Shown piece after piece: positions 50,214-60,336 of a stretch of DNA of 64,000 bases. The notes beneath the pieces were generated by a model. The model searched no databases and was not told the DNA's origin. It saw only the letters and a program-made list of their open reading frames with translations. Position 1 is the stretch's first letter; each line of letters opens with the position of its first letter. Source of the stretch: Tildeniella nuda ZEHNDER 1965/U140. GTDB lineage: Bacteria > Cyanobacteriota > Cyanobacteriia > Leptolyngbyales > Leptolyngbyaceae. The stretch covers positions 1 to 64,000 of the forward strand of contig JAHHIG010000006.1 of the NCBI GenBank assembly GCA_019358895.1, given 5' to 3'. The position numbers were made by a program, and so were the translations under genes.

Positions 50214-52220
50214 ATGTCTTTCTTCGTTGAAGTTGATCACATCGATCGCACGTTTGAGTTGTCCAACGGAGGCAGCTACACGGCGCTGAGGAACATTAGC
50301 TTGAAGATCAAACAGGGCGAATTTGTGTCGCTGCTGGGGCATTCTGGCTGTGGTAAATCGACCCTGCTTAACATTATCGCAGGACTGGATCGCCCCACCC
50401 AAGGTGGCGTGGTGCTAGAAGGACGGCAGGTGACCAAGCCGGGACCCGATCGCATGGTGGTCTTCCAGAACTACTCGCTGCTGCCCTGGCTAACCGTGCG
50501 GGAGAACATTGCGCTGGCGGTCAATCGGGTGTTGAAAGATCTGCCTGCTGAGGAACGGAAGGATATTGTTGAGCGCCACATTGATCTTGTTAAACTGCGT
50601 CCCGCCGCAGACAAGAAGCCGGGACAGCTTTCTGGTGGCATGAAACAACGGGTGGCGATCGCCCGCGCCCTATCGATTCGTCCCAAATTGCTGCTGTTAG
50701 ATGAACCGTTTGGAGCGTTGGATGCGCTTTCTCGCAGCAGTCTGCAAGACCAGTTGATGCAGATTGCCGAAGAGCATCAGCTAACCTGTGTGATGGTGAC
50801 GCACGATGTGGATGAAGCGCTGCTGCTGTCCGATCGCATCGTCATGCTGACCAATGGACCTGAATCCTATATTGGGCAAATTCTGGATGTACCGTTTGTG
50901 CGTCCGCGCGATCGCTTGAAAGTAGTCAATCATCCCAACTACTACGCGCTGCGGGCAGAAGTGGTTTATTTCCTGAATCAGCAGAAAAAAGCAAAACTGC
51001 GTCAGGCACCCCAAACAGCGGCGATCGCCCGCAATGGGCTGGAAAAAGTCAACCTGGAACTTGGCTTTGTACCGCTGACTGACTGTGCACCACTGGTCAT
51101 TGCGAAAGAAAAAGGCTTCTTCCAAAAATACGGCTTAGAAGCGGTCACCCTTTCACGCGAACCAAGCTGGAAAGCGATCTCTGAGGGCGTGGCATCGAAG
51201 CGTTTGGATGCGGCTCAGATGACAGCCGGAATGCCGCTGGCAATGACATTGGGCATGGGCGGCAAAGACCCTGTCCCCACAGTGACAGGGTTAGTGATCA
51301 GTCGCAACGGCAATGCGATCACGTTTAGCAAGCGTTTGTATGATGCTGGGGTGAGGACGCTGGCAGATTTCAAAACGGCGATCGCACAAACTCCCGATAA
51401 AGTTCATACGCTGGCAGTTGTGCATCCATCCTCCATGCACAATCTGATGCTGCGTCACTGGCTGGCATCAGGCGGCATCGACCCCGACACAGATGTCAAC
51501 CTGACGGTGATTCCCCCCGCGCAAATGGTGGCAACCCTGAAGGCGGGTAGCATTGACGGCTACTGCGTTGGAGAACCCTGGAATTCTCATGCTGTACAAG
51601 AAGGACTGGGCTTTATTATTGCAACCGACTTCGATATTTGGGCAGGGCATTTAGAAAAAGTGCTGGGCGTGCGCGAAGATTGGGCAAACCAGCATCCCAA
51701 AACGCATCTGGCACTGGTGAAAGCATTACTGGAGGCGTGCGAATACTGCGACGATCGCCGCAACCGTGAAGAACTGGTCGAACTATTGAGTCGCCCTGAA
51801 TACGTAGGTGCCAAGCCTGCATATCTTCGTCCTGGTTTGCTTGATCCCTACAGTCGCAGCCTCGACTCGGAGCCAGAAAACCTGCCCCGCTTTAATCAGT
51901 TCTACGTCGATCAGACCAACTGCCCCTACCGCACTGAAGGGCTGTGGATCATGACCCAGTTTGCCCGTTGGGGACTCACCCCCTTTCCCAAAAACTGGCT
52001 AGAAATTCTCGATCGCGTTCGTCGGGTCGATGTTTTTGGTGAAGCCGCACGCGATCTGGGGTTGTTAGATATTGAACCCAATCGCGGTCCACTTCACTTT
52101 GCCGATGGCAGCGTGTTCAACCCCGATGACCCCATTGGCTACCTCAACAGCTTGGCAATCAAGCGCGATCTGCGGATCGAAGAAGTGGCGATCGATGCCC
52201 CTGAACCAGTAGCCGTTTAG
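50214..52220 (+). CDS. nrtC: Nitrate ABC transporter ATPase with NrtA-like domain
   Basis: A 668-residue fusion. Residues 1-255 are the ATPase: Walker A GHSGCGKST (about 43), signature LSGGMKQR (about 142), Walker B LLLLDEPFGALDA. Residues 280-660 resemble NrtA (LGFVPLTDCAPLVIAKEKGF). The C-terminal domain is regulatory: it is needed for ammonium inhibition of nitrate uptake in Synechococcus. It should pair with NrtD. Confidence 0.95.
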   Translation: MSFFVEVDHIDRTFELSNGGSYTALRNISLKIKQGEFVSLLGHSGCGKSTLLNIIAGLDRPTQGGVVLEGRQVTKPGPDRMVVFQNYSLLPWLTVRENIALAVNRVLKDLPAEERKDIVERHIDLVKLRPAADKKPGQLSGGMKQRVAIARALSIRPKLLLLDEPFGALDALSRSSLQDQLMQIAEEHQLTCVMVTHDVDEALLLSDRIVMLTNGPESYIGQILDVPFVRPRDRLKVVNHPNYYALRAEVVYFLNQQKKAKLRQAPQTAAIARNGLEKVNLELGFVPLTDCAPLVIAKEKGFFQKYGLEAVTLSREPSWKAISEGVASKRLDAAQMTAGMPLAMTLGMGGKDPVPTVTGLVISRNGNAITFSKRLYDAGVRTLADFKTAIAQTPDKVHTLAVVHPSSMHNLMLRHWLASGGIDPDTDVNLTVIPPAQMVATLKAGSIDGYCVGEPWNSHAVQEGLGFIIATDFDIWAGHLEKVLGVREDWANQHPKTHLALVKALLEACEYCDDRRNREELVELLSRPEYVGAKPAYLRPGLLDPYSRSLDSEPENLPRFNQFYVDQTNCPYRTEGLWIMTQFARWGLTPFPKNWLEILDRVRRVDVFGEAARDLGLLDIEPNRGPLHFADGSVFNPDDPIGYLNSLAIKRDLRIEEVAIDAPEPVAV

Positions 52221-52290
52221 TTTTTAGTTGTTGGTTGTTAGTTTTTAGATCTAAAAACCAACAACTCTCCCCTCACTCCTCTCCCCTCAC
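52221..52290. repeat. Palindrome-bearing repeat in the nrtC-nrtD spacer
   Basis: A TTTTTAGATCTAAAAA palindrome (52242-52257) is flanked by GTTGTTGGTT and CCAACAAC arms, then CCCCTCACTCCTCT units. A stem-loop of this size inside the operon might modulate nrtD level. Confidence 0.6.
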
Positions 52291-52301
52291 TCCTCACTCC
52301 T

Positions 52302-53144
52302 ATGCAAACAATCAACAGCACAACCATCGAACCTAAACTGTCGCCACCATCAGAGCCGTTTTTGGTGATTGAGCAAGTGACCAAGTCTTATCCGATCGCG
52401 GGTGGTGGAGAGTACATGGTGCTGGATGGCATCGACCTCTCAGTGAATGAGGGTGAGTTTGTTTGCGTCATTGGTCACTCTGGCTGTGGCAAATCGACGC
52501 TGCTGGACATGGTATCGGGTTTTCGACAGCCCACCACGGGTGAAGTACGACTGCAAAACAAGCGCATTACGGAGCCGGGACCCGATCGCATGGTGGTGTT
52601 CCAGAACTACTCGCTACTGCCCTGGATGAGCGCGTTTGAAAATGTTTACCTGGGCATCCACTCGGTCTTTCCCGATAAGCCCAAAGCGGAGAAAGAGCAG
52701 ATTGCTCACGATCATCTGGCGCTGGTAGGGCTAACGGACGCTGCTCACAAAAAACCAGGACAGTTGTCTGGTGGTATGAAGCAGCGCGTTTGCATTGCCC
52801 GTGCGCTGGCGTTGCGTCCACAGGTACTGGTTTTGGATGAGCCATTTGGAGCACTCGATCCCATTACGCGCGAAGAATTGCAGGAAGAGCTGCTAAAAAT
52901 CTGGACGGAGCATCGTGTCACGGTCTTGATGATCACCCATGACATTGATGAAGCACTGCTGCTGGGCGATCGCCTGGTGATGATGACGAACGGTCCAGCG
53001 GCAAAAGTAGGCGAAATTTTGACGATTCCCTTTCCGCGTCCGCGCGATCGCACCCACGTGATGGAAGACCCCAAGTACTACGAACTCCGTAACTACGCGC
53101 TCGACTTCCTGTATCACCGTTTTGCTCATGATGATGTCGGTTAG
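52302..53144 (+). CDS. nrtD: Nitrate ABC transporter ATPase
   Basis: A 280-residue ATPase: Walker A GHSGCGKST, LSGGMKQRVCIA signature, Walker B VLVLDEPFGALDP and the D-loop/H-loop ITHDIDEALL. It lacks the extra domain of NrtC. It forms the second nucleotide-binding subunit of the nitrate importer. Confidence 0.94.
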   Translation: MQTINSTTIEPKLSPPSEPFLVIEQVTKSYPIAGGGEYMVLDGIDLSVNEGEFVCVIGHSGCGKSTLLDMVSGFRQPTTGEVRLQNKRITEPGPDRMVVFQNYSLLPWMSAFENVYLGIHSVFPDKPKAEKEQIAHDHLALVGLTDAAHKKPGQLSGGMKQRVCIARALALRPQVLVLDEPFGALDPITREELQEELLKIWTEHRVTVLMITHDIDEALLLGDRLVMMTNGPAAKVGEILTIPFPRPRDRTHVMEDPKYYELRNYALDFLYHRFAHDDVG

Positions 53145-53340
53145 CCATCATAGTTTGCTGTTCAGTAAAGTTGTGGTACGTCAGCCCGAAAGCCAAAGCT
53201 CGCCCCTTTTTCACACCTGACTCCTCAATTCAGCAATCTACGCTCATACCCGGTCACCATCCAGCCCGTCCAACGTCTTCGCCTACCTAGTGTGTTTGCC
53301 TGTCCGCGGTTCATGCCCCCTTTCGCAACGAATCTCAGCT

Positions 53341-53646
53341 ATGGCTCAAACCTCTACATCGCTTCCTGGCGACGTGTCTAAGCGTATCCTTTGCTATTAC
53401 GAGAATGCCACCAGCCAGGTGCAGACTGTTCGCATTGCCAATCTTCCTAACGGGTTATTTGAGCGTGTGGTCTTTTCCAAGCAGCGCATTCTATTTGAGG
53501 CATTGCCTGACGCGTTGCTCGAAATCCGTACCAGCGGTAGCACCTCGCTGTTAGACCAGATTCCCTGTCTGCGTTTACAGGTTAGAGACGGTAGCCGCGC
53601 TGAATTAAACCTTGCCGATGCCAGGATCGATAGCGCCTATGACTGA
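53341..53646 (+). CDS. DUF1830 protein between nrtD and narB
   Basis: A 101-residue DUF1830 protein from ATG 53341. [20 protein letters not shown] and [19 protein letters not shown] are the family core. The stop overlaps the start of narB by 8 bp, so translation is coupled. DUF1830 is cyanobacterial and of unknown function; position suggests a role with nitrate reductase, which is inference. Confidence 0.8.
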   Translation: MAQTSTSLPGDVSKRILCYYENATSQVQTVRIANLPNGLFERVVFSKQRILFEALPDALLEIRTSGSTSLLDQIPCLRLQVRDGSRAELNLADARIDSAYD

Positions 53647-55948
53647 CCCTATTAAAACCCTCTGCCCGTATTGTGGCGTTGGCTGCGGTCTTGAAGTGTC
53701 GCCTCCTGCTGCACTGAGTCGGGGCACCACTCGTGATAAGCAAGGCACTCCGATTTGGCAGGCAAGGGGCGATCGTGCTCATCCTTCCAGCCAGGGCATG
53801 GTCTGCGTTAAGGGTGCCACAATTACCGAGTCGCTCCATAAAGATCGCTTGCTCCATCCCATGATGCGCGATTCGCTGGACGAACCCTTTCGCCGCGTTA
53901 CCTGGGATGAAGCTCTGGGGCGAATCGTCGATCGCATCCAAACTGTTCGCCAGACGAAAGGTGCTGATGCCCTCTGTATGTACGGTTCTGGACAATTTAA
54001 CACCGAGGATTATTACGTCGCCCAGAAGCTGATGAAGGGTTTTCTCGGCACCAATAATTTTGATGCCAACTCGCGGCTGTGCATGTCGTCTGCGGTGGCT
54101 GGCTATGTGCAAAGCTTTGGCGCAGATGGTCCACCCTGTTGTTACGACGATTTGGATGTGACCGACTGTGCTGTTTTGATTGGTACAAACGCGGCTGAAT
54201 GCCATCCCATCATTTTCAATCGTTTCCGGAAGCGACACAAGCAAAACAAGCAGGTCAAGCTGATTGTGGTCGATCCGCGCAAAACTCAGACGGCTGAGGT
54301 TGCCGATTTGCATCTGGCAATCAAGCCCGGCACTGATATTGACTTGCTGAATGGGATTGCCTATCTACTGCTCTATCGCGGCTATCTGGATTCGGTTTTT
54401 GTCAGTAAGCACACGAACCACTTCACGGCGTTTGCCGAAGTAATTGAGGACTATAAGCCTGAGATCGTCGCCAAACGCTGTGGCATTGCCGTCGAAGATC
54501 TGGAGACAGCCGCGCAGTATTGGGGTAAATCGAAGCGGGTGCTGTCAATGTGGTCGATGGGTGTGAACCAGTCCAGTGAAGGAACGGCAAAGGTGCGATC
54601 GATCATCAACCTGCACCTGATGACAGGACAAATCGGCAAACCGGGTGCGGGACCGTTTTCGCTCACAGGACAACCGAACGCGATGGGTGGACGGGAAGCA
54701 GGTGGCTTGTGCAATCTGCTGCCAGGCTATCGTTCCGTGAAAAATCCTCAAGACCGCGCTGAAGTCGAACAGTTTTGGGGTTTGGAACCGGGACAAATTT
54801 CCGCTCAACAGGGGCGTACTGCCTGGGACATGATTACAGGTTTAGAGGATGGAGCGGTTGAGTTTCTCTGGATTGCGGCAACGAATCCCGTTGTAAGTAT
54901 GCCGGATCTGGAGCGCACTAAACGAGCACTGCTGCGATCGCCCTTCACGGTTTACCAAGAAGCCTACTATCCCACCGAAACGTCTCCCTATGCCCACATT
55001 CTGCTGCCTGCTGCCCAGTGGAGCGAAGCACCCGGCACTATGACCAACTCCGAGCGACGTGTGACGCTTTGCCCTCAGTTTCGCACACCGCCTGGTGAGG
55101 CACGCGCCGATTGGGTTATTTTTGCGGAAGTGGCGCGTCGTCTAGGCTTCAGTAAGCCGTTTACCTTCAATGGTGCCGCCGATGTTCATGCCGAATTTGT
55201 GCAGCTTACTCGCGGTCGTCCGTGTGATATGACCGGTATGAGTCACGATCGCCTCCGCCATGAAGGTCCGCTACAGTGGCCCTGCCTTCAAGGTGAAGAT
55301 GAGGGCGATCATGTGCAGACTGAAAAAGGCAGATTTCGCTTTCCCTCCTTTATACGAAATCCACAGAAGCTCTCAGCCTCTCGGTTGGCGGCAAAGCGAC
55401 TGTACGTCGATCGCCAGTTCCACACCCCCGATGGTCGTGCCAATTTTGCTGCCCATCATTCGCGCGGCTTGGCAGAACCAGCGGACGACAATTATCCTTA
55501 CGTCCTCACTACGGGCAGGCTATATGGGCACTGGCATACACAGACCCGTACGGGGCGAGTCGATAAAATTCGCCAGATGTACGATGGTCCCTTTATCGAA
55601 ATTCATCCCCGCGATGCCGCTGCGATCGCTATCAAAGACGGCGAATGGCTAGAGGTGCGCTCGCGTCGTGGCTTTGCCCGCTTTCCTGCCAAAGTCACCA
55701 CTGCCATTGCACCCAAAACGGTCTTCGTGCCTATGCACTGGGGCGCACTGTGGGCGAACAACGCTGAGGCAAATGCTCTCACGCACGCGGCATCCTGCCC
55801 AGACTCCTTTCAACCCGAGTTGAAAGCCTGCGCTGTACAGCTAGTGCCAGTCGCACCGGAAGCCGCTATTTCTGAGCCAGTGCCTACCGCTAGGTCGTTC
55901 AGCCCGGTGATGCGGCGCGCTGGATCACCTTGTGCGCAACCTCTGTAG
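53639..55948 (+). CDS. narB: Ferredoxin-nitrate reductase
   Basis: A 769-residue molybdopterin oxidoreductase from ATG 53639. The 4Fe-4S site is CPYCGVGC (Cys9, 12, 16) with the fourth Cys in GMVCVKG. Mo-bis-MGD binding blocks include [13 protein letters not shown] and [15 protein letters not shown] near the C-terminus. It reduces nitrate to nitrite with ferredoxin, feeding NirA. Start ATGACTGA overlaps the DUF1830 stop. A Pro/Ser-rich C-terminal tail is slightly longer than usual. Confidence 0.95.
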   Translation: MTDPIKTLCPYCGVGCGLEVSPPAALSRGTTRDKQGTPIWQARGDRAHPSSQGMVCVKGATITESLHKDRLLHPMMRDSLDEPFRRVTWDEALGRIVDRIQTVRQTKGADALCMYGSGQFNTEDYYVAQKLMKGFLGTNNFDANSRLCMSSAVAGYVQSFGADGPPCCYDDLDVTDCAVLIGTNAAECHPIIFNRFRKRHKQNKQVKLIVVDPRKTQTAEVADLHLAIKPGTDIDLLNGIAYLLLYRGYLDSVFVSKHTNHFTAFAEVIEDYKPEIVAKRCGIAVEDLETAAQYWGKSKRVLSMWSMGVNQSSEGTAKVRSIINLHLMTGQIGKPGAGPFSLTGQPNAMGGREAGGLCNLLPGYRSVKNPQDRAEVEQFWGLEPGQISAQQGRTAWDMITGLEDGAVEFLWIAATNPVVSMPDLERTKRALLRSPFTVYQEAYYPTETSPYAHILLPAAQWSEAPGTMTNSERRVTLCPQFRTPPGEARADWVIFAEVARRLGFSKPFTFNGAADVHAEFVQLTRGRPCDMTGMSHDRLRHEGPLQWPCLQGEDEGDHVQTEKGRFRFPSFIRNPQKLSASRLAAKRLYVDRQFHTPDGRANFAAHHSRGLAEPADDNYPYVLTTGRLYGHWHTQTRTGRVDKIRQMYDGPFIEIHPRDAAAIAIKDGEWLEVRSRRGFARFPAKVTTAIAPKTVFVPMHWGALWANNAEANALTHAASCPDSFQPELKACAVQLVPVAPEAAISEPVPTARSFSPVMRRAGSPCAQPL

Positions 55949-56044
55949 ACTGTTCATCTCGACCTCATTCGTTTGCGGCTGTTGACGCATTTGGTCGGGT
56001 AGGTAGACTCACCTGATACCCATTTAAAGAATGAAGGTTGTAGA

Positions 56045-56102
56045 TGGGGGTGTGGGGGCTTCGCCCCCAGCCAGGGGTTCCACCCCTGCACCCCGTCCTT
56101 AA
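56045..56102. repeat. Second copy of the double-hairpin repeat
   Basis: GTGGGGGCTTCGCCCCCAGC followed by AGGGGTTCCACCCCT and GCACCCCGTCCT matches the core of the element at 45107-45160. It lacks the TGGAACAG ends, so it is a partial or variant copy. Confidence 0.75.
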
Positions 56103-56134
56103 TCTGCCGTGTTTGCCCTTTAAATTGGTGTGAC

Positions 56135-56164
56135 AAAAAAGCTCAGACATCAATGCCTGAGCTT
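56135..56164 (-). terminator. Rho-independent terminator of the RRM gene
   Basis: Read on the minus strand: AAGCTCAG, a 10-nt loop, CTGAGCTT, then a T run from the A6 at 56135-56140. It lies about 90 bp after the stop of the RRM gene. Confidence 0.8.
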
Positions 56165-56255
56165 CGTGAGTCAAACTTTAAGGTGTATAGCGATCACGGC
56201 TGGCGCGATCGTTACACTCATCAGAAAGCTTAGAAGGCTAACTAAAGAGCAGCCA

Positions 56256-56555
56256 TTAGTTGAAGCTATTGCTGCGACGACCGCCACCACCACCAAAGGA
56301 AGAACCTCTGTCTTCGCGGGGCTTCGCTTTGTTAACTTTCAAATCACGACCCATCCACTCAGCGCCATCAAGCGCTTCGATAGCAGCCGCTTCTTCAGCA
56401 TCTGTACCCATTTCAACGAAGCCAAAGCCACGTGGACGACCAGTTTCACGATCGGTGGGTAGCTGGACTCGCTTAACTGAACCGTACTCTGCGAAAATAG
56501 AGCTTAGATCAGCTTCTGCAACATCATAAGAGAGGTTGCCTACATAAATCGACAT
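56256..56555 (-). CDS. RRM RNA-binding protein (Rbp)
   Basis: A 99-residue cyanobacterial RNA-binding protein with a single RRM: RNP2 IYVGNL at 3-8 and RNP1 RGFGFVEM near 41-48. A short Gly-rich tail (SSFGGGGGRRSN) ends it. These proteins are often cold-induced and some target mRNAs to the thylakoid membrane. It has its own terminator. Confidence 0.9.
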   Translation of the reverse strand: MSIYVGNLSYDVAEADLSSIFAEYGSVKRVQLPTDRETGRPRGFGFVEMGTDAEEAAAIEALDGAEWMGRDLKVNKAKPREDRGSSFGGGGGRRSNSFN

Positions 56556-56786
56556 AGATTGTCTCCAAAATCAGAAGGTCGTAGAGAGTGAGATTTCGGA
56601 GAGAAGCCTGCCAATACAAAACGCGAAAAACCCGTCAAGACTAGAAACAAATTCTGCAACCGATTACTTATTCTCACCGAATATTATAACACTTCTTTAA
56701 GTGTTCCCCGTTCGTTTAGGCGGCAGCATTGTAACAATGTGTAATATTTAGCGTTTGAGCGAAGGGACATCAGTGTGTGAGAAAGC

Positions 56787-56894
56787 CTACAGCCCACCAT
56801 CATGACGCTTGGGATCTTTCTTTTGCTTCTTCGTGCCGTCAGATTCCTTCTTTTGCTTCTTAGACTCTTTATTGCCTTTCTGTTCTTTTGCCAT
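56787..56894 (-). CDS. 35-residue Lys-rich small protein
   Basis: ATG at 56894-56892, stop TAG at 56789-56787. The product (MAKEQKGNKESKKQKKE, then SDGTKKQKKD and PKRHDGGL) is about one third Lys. Small basic proteins that begin like this (MAKxQKxxKExKK) occur widely in bacteria, giving modest support. It lies between the RRM gene and a 68-residue gene on the same strand. Confidence 0.55.
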   Translation of the reverse strand: MAKEQKGNKESKKQKKESDGTKKQKKDPKRHDGGL

Positions 56895-56952
56895 GATGAC
56901 CCCGTGATTATAGATTCTCGCCTAAAACTGAATTCACCGAACACAAATGCGT

Positions 56953-57159
56953 TCAACTCGCCAAATCAACCAAGGCATCGCGCTGAAAGCGAATGACACG
57001 CGAAAAGGAGCTTCGGGAATGCTCAGACGTTGAAACGGACAACGTGATATTAACTTGACCGGGATCAAGAATTTGTCTCACTGTGCAGATCTGCATTTTG
57101 TTATTGCAGTAGGCGATGATGCGATCGCCCATCTGGATGTTTAGCGCTTGAATTTTCAA
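56953..57159 (-). CDS. Small conserved-looking protein, unknown
   Basis: A 68-residue protein (KIQALNIQMGDRIIAYCNNK at the start, beta-rich, ending FQRDALVDL). The pattern suggests a small beta-barrel fold. Start ATG at 57159. Not recognised as a named family. Confidence 0.5.
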   Translation of the reverse strand: MKIQALNIQMGDRIIAYCNNKMQICTVRQILDPGQVNITLSVSTSEHSRSSFSRVIRFQRDALVDLAS

Positions 57160-57650
57160 TTAAGACTCAACTTAGTAATAGATTGACTGGAGCGAGTTAC
57201 GCAAGAGCAAAAGTTTTTGGGTGCACATCTAAACGTAGTTTGATGTCGATGATGGGAGAAAGCTCACACTTTTCGACTTTTGCATTTCAGTTTGCTAAGA
57301 AAGAAGGCAGCTAATCCTGCAACTACTCATCTTTCGTTTGATGTAAATTGTTCTTTTATCGTATCACAAATTTCGAGTAATGCCTACCAAATATTATGTT
57401 TTCTTGTCAAGAGGATTCATGCTCAACTTGTGATTTGTGATGGAAAATGAGCCTTTATCGCCTCGTAAAGCCTCGTTTTGGTACCGCTCAACCCGAAGTG
57501 ATGGCGCTCTCACTAAGCAAGGCTCTTTCCAAAAAACGAGTTGTTCATGCGGCTGTCTTCAACTTAGGTATCATTTTGCTGCTGGTTTTGCAGTGAGAAA
57601 AGCCACCTTAATAAGGCGGTTATAGAGAGCAATTAGGTGCCTTTTAACCA
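57160..57650. other. Gene-free spacer
   Basis: No supported gene; a 62-codon frame at 57437-57625 has no family features. An imperfect hairpin (CCACCTTAATAAGGCGG) sits at 57602-57619, near the hydrolase stop. Confidence 0.4.
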
Positions 57651-58610
57651 TCAATTTTGCATTAATGAACGATTAGATTGTGCAAGAAACGAGAGGATGG
57701 CGGTGTTCACAAATTGAGGCTGACCGCCAGCAGCGTAATGCCCACAATGAGGAATAATTTGTAGTTTGGCGTTTGTCAGCCGATCGCGCAGTTTCTCTCC
57801 ATCGCTGACTGGAAACCAACGATCCTGGTCTGCCCACAAAATGAGCGTTGGGCATGTAATTTTAGAGAGATTTTGCTGCACTGAATGAATGAAATTGGGC
57901 TGCCCCCGCTCCAGTAGGCGGATTTCACGGGCGGCAAGCTGAAATTCTGCTGCTAGCTTAGTGATAGTGCCAGGAAACTCAATTTGAGGGTAGGTACTCC
58001 AGTAAACATCGTCGGTTGTGACCTGGCATGGGTCAGCGACGACTTCATCACGCAAGCTGTAAACAAGTTGGCGGATAACCGGATCGAGCAGCTTTGGTAA
58101 ACGGAGCTGATCCGCTAGTTCGATCAGACTCAGCGGTAGTTCTGCGAGCAAACGCATGCCCCAGTTTGGCAACTGCCTGGGAAAAATCGGGACATTGAGC
58201 AGTACTAAGCGATCGCACAACTCTGGGTGAGCCTGCACAACTGCTAGTGCAGCCAATGCACCGAGCGACTCAGCCACAATGGTCACGGGTTCCTCGCACA
58301 GTGCCCGGATAACCCGCTCTAGTTCCACCACCTTATGATTCGGTTGCTCTGGCTGCAACGGTTTATCCGAAAACCCACTGCCTTTCGCATCAAAGCAAAG
58401 CACACGAAAAGACTGTGACAATGGCTCGATGTTGGCGTGCCAGCAGTAGCTCCAACTAGCGACCCCGTGAACTAAGACCAGCGGCTTGCCCACTCCCTTT
58501 TCACCGTAAGCGATGGCAACGGAACGATCGTTCGCATCCTGAATCATCAACATCTGTCGCCCTTTGGGAAAGGTCGCCTGCCACCAATCTTGCATTACTA
58601 TATCCTTCAA
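57651..58610 (-). CDS. Alpha/beta fold hydrolase
   Basis: A 319-residue hydrolase: oxyanion LVHGVASWSYCW near 47, nucleophile VAESLGALAALAV (Ser near 114), acid in LILWADQDRWFPV, and catalytic His in IPHCGHYA. Typical of the MhpC/haloalkane-like group common in cyanobacteria; substrate unknown. Confidence 0.85.
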   Translation of the reverse strand: MKDIVMQDWWQATFPKGRQMLMIQDANDRSVAIAYGEKGVGKPLVLVHGVASWSYCWHANIEPLSQSFRVLCFDAKGSGFSDKPLQPEQPNHKVVELERVIRALCEEPVTIVAESLGALAALAVVQAHPELCDRLVLLNVPIFPRQLPNWGMRLLAELPLSLIELADQLRLPKLLDPVIRQLVYSLRDEVVADPCQVTTDDVYWSTYPQIEFPGTITKLAAEFQLAAREIRLLERGQPNFIHSVQQNLSKITCPTLILWADQDRWFPVSDGEKLRDRLTNAKLQIIPHCGHYAAGGQPQFVNTAILSFLAQSNRSLMQN

Positions 58611-58724
58611 AAACCGTTAAGGCAGTAGGGTGAGTGTGTCTGTACTCCCTTTGCTTTAGGATAGTGGCATTGCATAGCAGCGAGAGAGTCTCGCTCTCCG
58701 CTCCCTAAACTGGCATAAGCAGGT

Positions 58725-59600
58725 ATGCAAAAACTTCTCGTCACTGGAGCCAGCGGTTTTCTTGGTTGGAACCTTTGTCAGGTGGCAGCCAACGACTGGA
58801 AGGTCTACGGAACTTCTTTTGCAAAGACGATCGCCATTCCTGGTACGACCATGTTGGCGATCGACCTCACCGACTTTGAGGCACTCAAGCAACTCTTTCA
58901 AGACGTGCAGCCCGATGCTGTGATTCATTTAGCGGCACAATCCAGTCCCAACGTTTGCGAAACCCAACCAGAGGCATCGTATCGTTTGAACGTTACTGCT
59001 GCCGTACAACTTGCCGCACTATGCGCTGATTGCAACCTTCCCTATGCGTTTGCCTCTAGCGAGATGGTGTTTGATGGGTTGAAGGCACCGTATAAGGAAG
59101 ACGATCGCGTCTCGCCCATTAACCGCTACGGTGAGCAAAAAGCGCTAGCAGAAGTAACCGTGCTCGATCGCTACCCAAAGACTGTCGTTTGTCGGATGCC
59201 GCTGATGTTTGGTGCTGTACCGCCGACTGCCAGTAGCTTTATCCAACCATTCATTCATGCCTTGAGAACCGGACAGGAACTCAAACTATTTATTGACGAG
59301 TTTCGTACGCCTGTTAGTGGTGAAACAGCAGCGAAAGGCTTGCTGCTAGCGCTTCAAACGGCACACGGACGGCTGCATCTTGGCGGCAGAGAACGAGTAT
59401 CGCGCTATGAATTTGGTTGTTTGCTGGCGGCAATCCTCTCCCTGCCAGCAGAACGCATGATTGCCTGTCGCCAAGAGGATGTGCCGATGGCAGCCAAACG
59501 TCCGCCTGATTTGTCATTGGATAGTTCTAAGGCATCTGGTTTGGGCTATGCGCCACGATCGCTCTGTGCCGAGTTAGAAGCGTTGGTTGGCAAGGTTTGA
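58725..59600 (+). CDS. RmlD-type sugar-nucleotide reductase
   Basis: A 291-residue SDR: LVTGASGFLGWNLCQ at residues 4-18, HLAAQSSPNVCE, and catalytic NRYGEQKALAE (Tyr and Lys). The overall form matches the RfbD/RmlD family of dTDP-4-dehydrorhamnose reductases, missing from the cluster at 30-34 kb, though other sugar reductases look similar. It is divergent from the hydrolase. Confidence 0.8.
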   Translation: MQKLLVTGASGFLGWNLCQVAANDWKVYGTSFAKTIAIPGTTMLAIDLTDFEALKQLFQDVQPDAVIHLAAQSSPNVCETQPEASYRLNVTAAVQLAALCADCNLPYAFASSEMVFDGLKAPYKEDDRVSPINRYGEQKALAEVTVLDRYPKTVVCRMPLMFGAVPPTASSFIQPFIHALRTGQELKLFIDEFRTPVSGETAAKGLLLALQTAHGRLHLGGRERVSRYEFGCLLAAILSLPAERMIACRQEDVPMAAKRPPDLSLDSSKASGLGYAPRSLCAELEALVGKV

Positions 59601-59645
59601 GCATTAGCGGTCAGCGATCAGCGATCAGCTATCAGCGGTCAGCTA
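59601..59645. repeat. Heptamer repeats (AGCGGTC/AGCGATC/AGCTATC)
   Basis: Six heptamers of the family seen at 40.3-40.7 kb, directly after the reductase stop. Confidence 0.7.
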
Positions 59646-59714
59646 AAAGGCTTACTTTTGGCTGACCGCATCCCTTCATCAGAATACTACTGGCTTAAGC
59701 TGACGGCTGAATCG

Positions 59715-60197
59715 CTATTTTACTAACTCTTGCTCGATCGCACTCACTAACTCAGGCGCATCTGGCTTTACCGCACTCTTGAATCGCGCTACGACTTCAC
59801 CCTTCTTATTCACCAGAAACTTTTCAAAGTTCCAGGATACATCACCAGCAGAATCTACAGCAGTTAGGCGAGCGTATAGCGGGTGCTGTTGCGCGCCCTT
59901 AGCATTAACTTTGTCGAACAGTGGAAACGTCACGTCATACTTTGTGCTGCAAAACTGTGCAATTTCTTCATTGGTGCCTGGTTCCTGCCCACCATAGTCA
60001 TTGCAGGGGAATGCCAGCACTTCTAGCCCTTGTGTATGATATTTCTGATAAAGTGCCTCCAAGCCAGTGTATTGCGGCGTAAAACCACAGCGTGAAGCCA
60101 CGTTGACAATGAGCAAAACGTTGCCAGCATAGTCTGCCAGGGGCTTGTCTTTGCCATCGATCGTCGCTACAGACAAATCAGTAATCGTTGCAGTCAT
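59715..60197 (-). CDS. Glutathione peroxidase family protein
   Basis: A 160-residue thioredoxin-fold peroxidase. Catalytic Cys37 in NVASRCGFTPQY, Gln in FPCNDYGGQEPG and Trp in VSWNFEKF complete the active site. The second Cys in FPCNDYGG region fits thioredoxin-dependent, NADPH-linked GPX-like enzymes of cyanobacteria. It removes lipid or unsaturated fatty acid hydroperoxides. Confidence 0.9.
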   Translation of the reverse strand: MTATITDLSVATIDGKDKPLADYAGNVLLIVNVASRCGFTPQYTGLEALYQKYHTQGLEVLAFPCNDYGGQEPGTNEEIAQFCSTKYDVTFPLFDKVNAKGAQQHPLYARLTAVDSAGDVSWNFEKFLVNKKGEVVARFKSAVKPDAPELVSAIEQELVK

Positions 60198-60287
60198 CTC
60201 AGTTCAATCATGAAGAGTGTCATCACTATAGTAGAGAGAATCGATCGTAATCGCAGCCTGAAGCAGTCAAGAGTCAGCATTTAGATT

Positions 60288-60336
60288 CAAAGTTTCATCC
60301 CTTAGCCTTTAGCCTTCAGCCTTTAGCCTTTAGCTT
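60288..60336. repeat. CCTTTAG/CCTTCAG heptamer-like units
   Basis: Tandem CCTTAGCCTTTAGCCTTCAG units between the peroxidase and the channel gene; same family as the inserts and spacers at 42.5, 43.5 and 50.2 kb. Confidence 0.75.
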
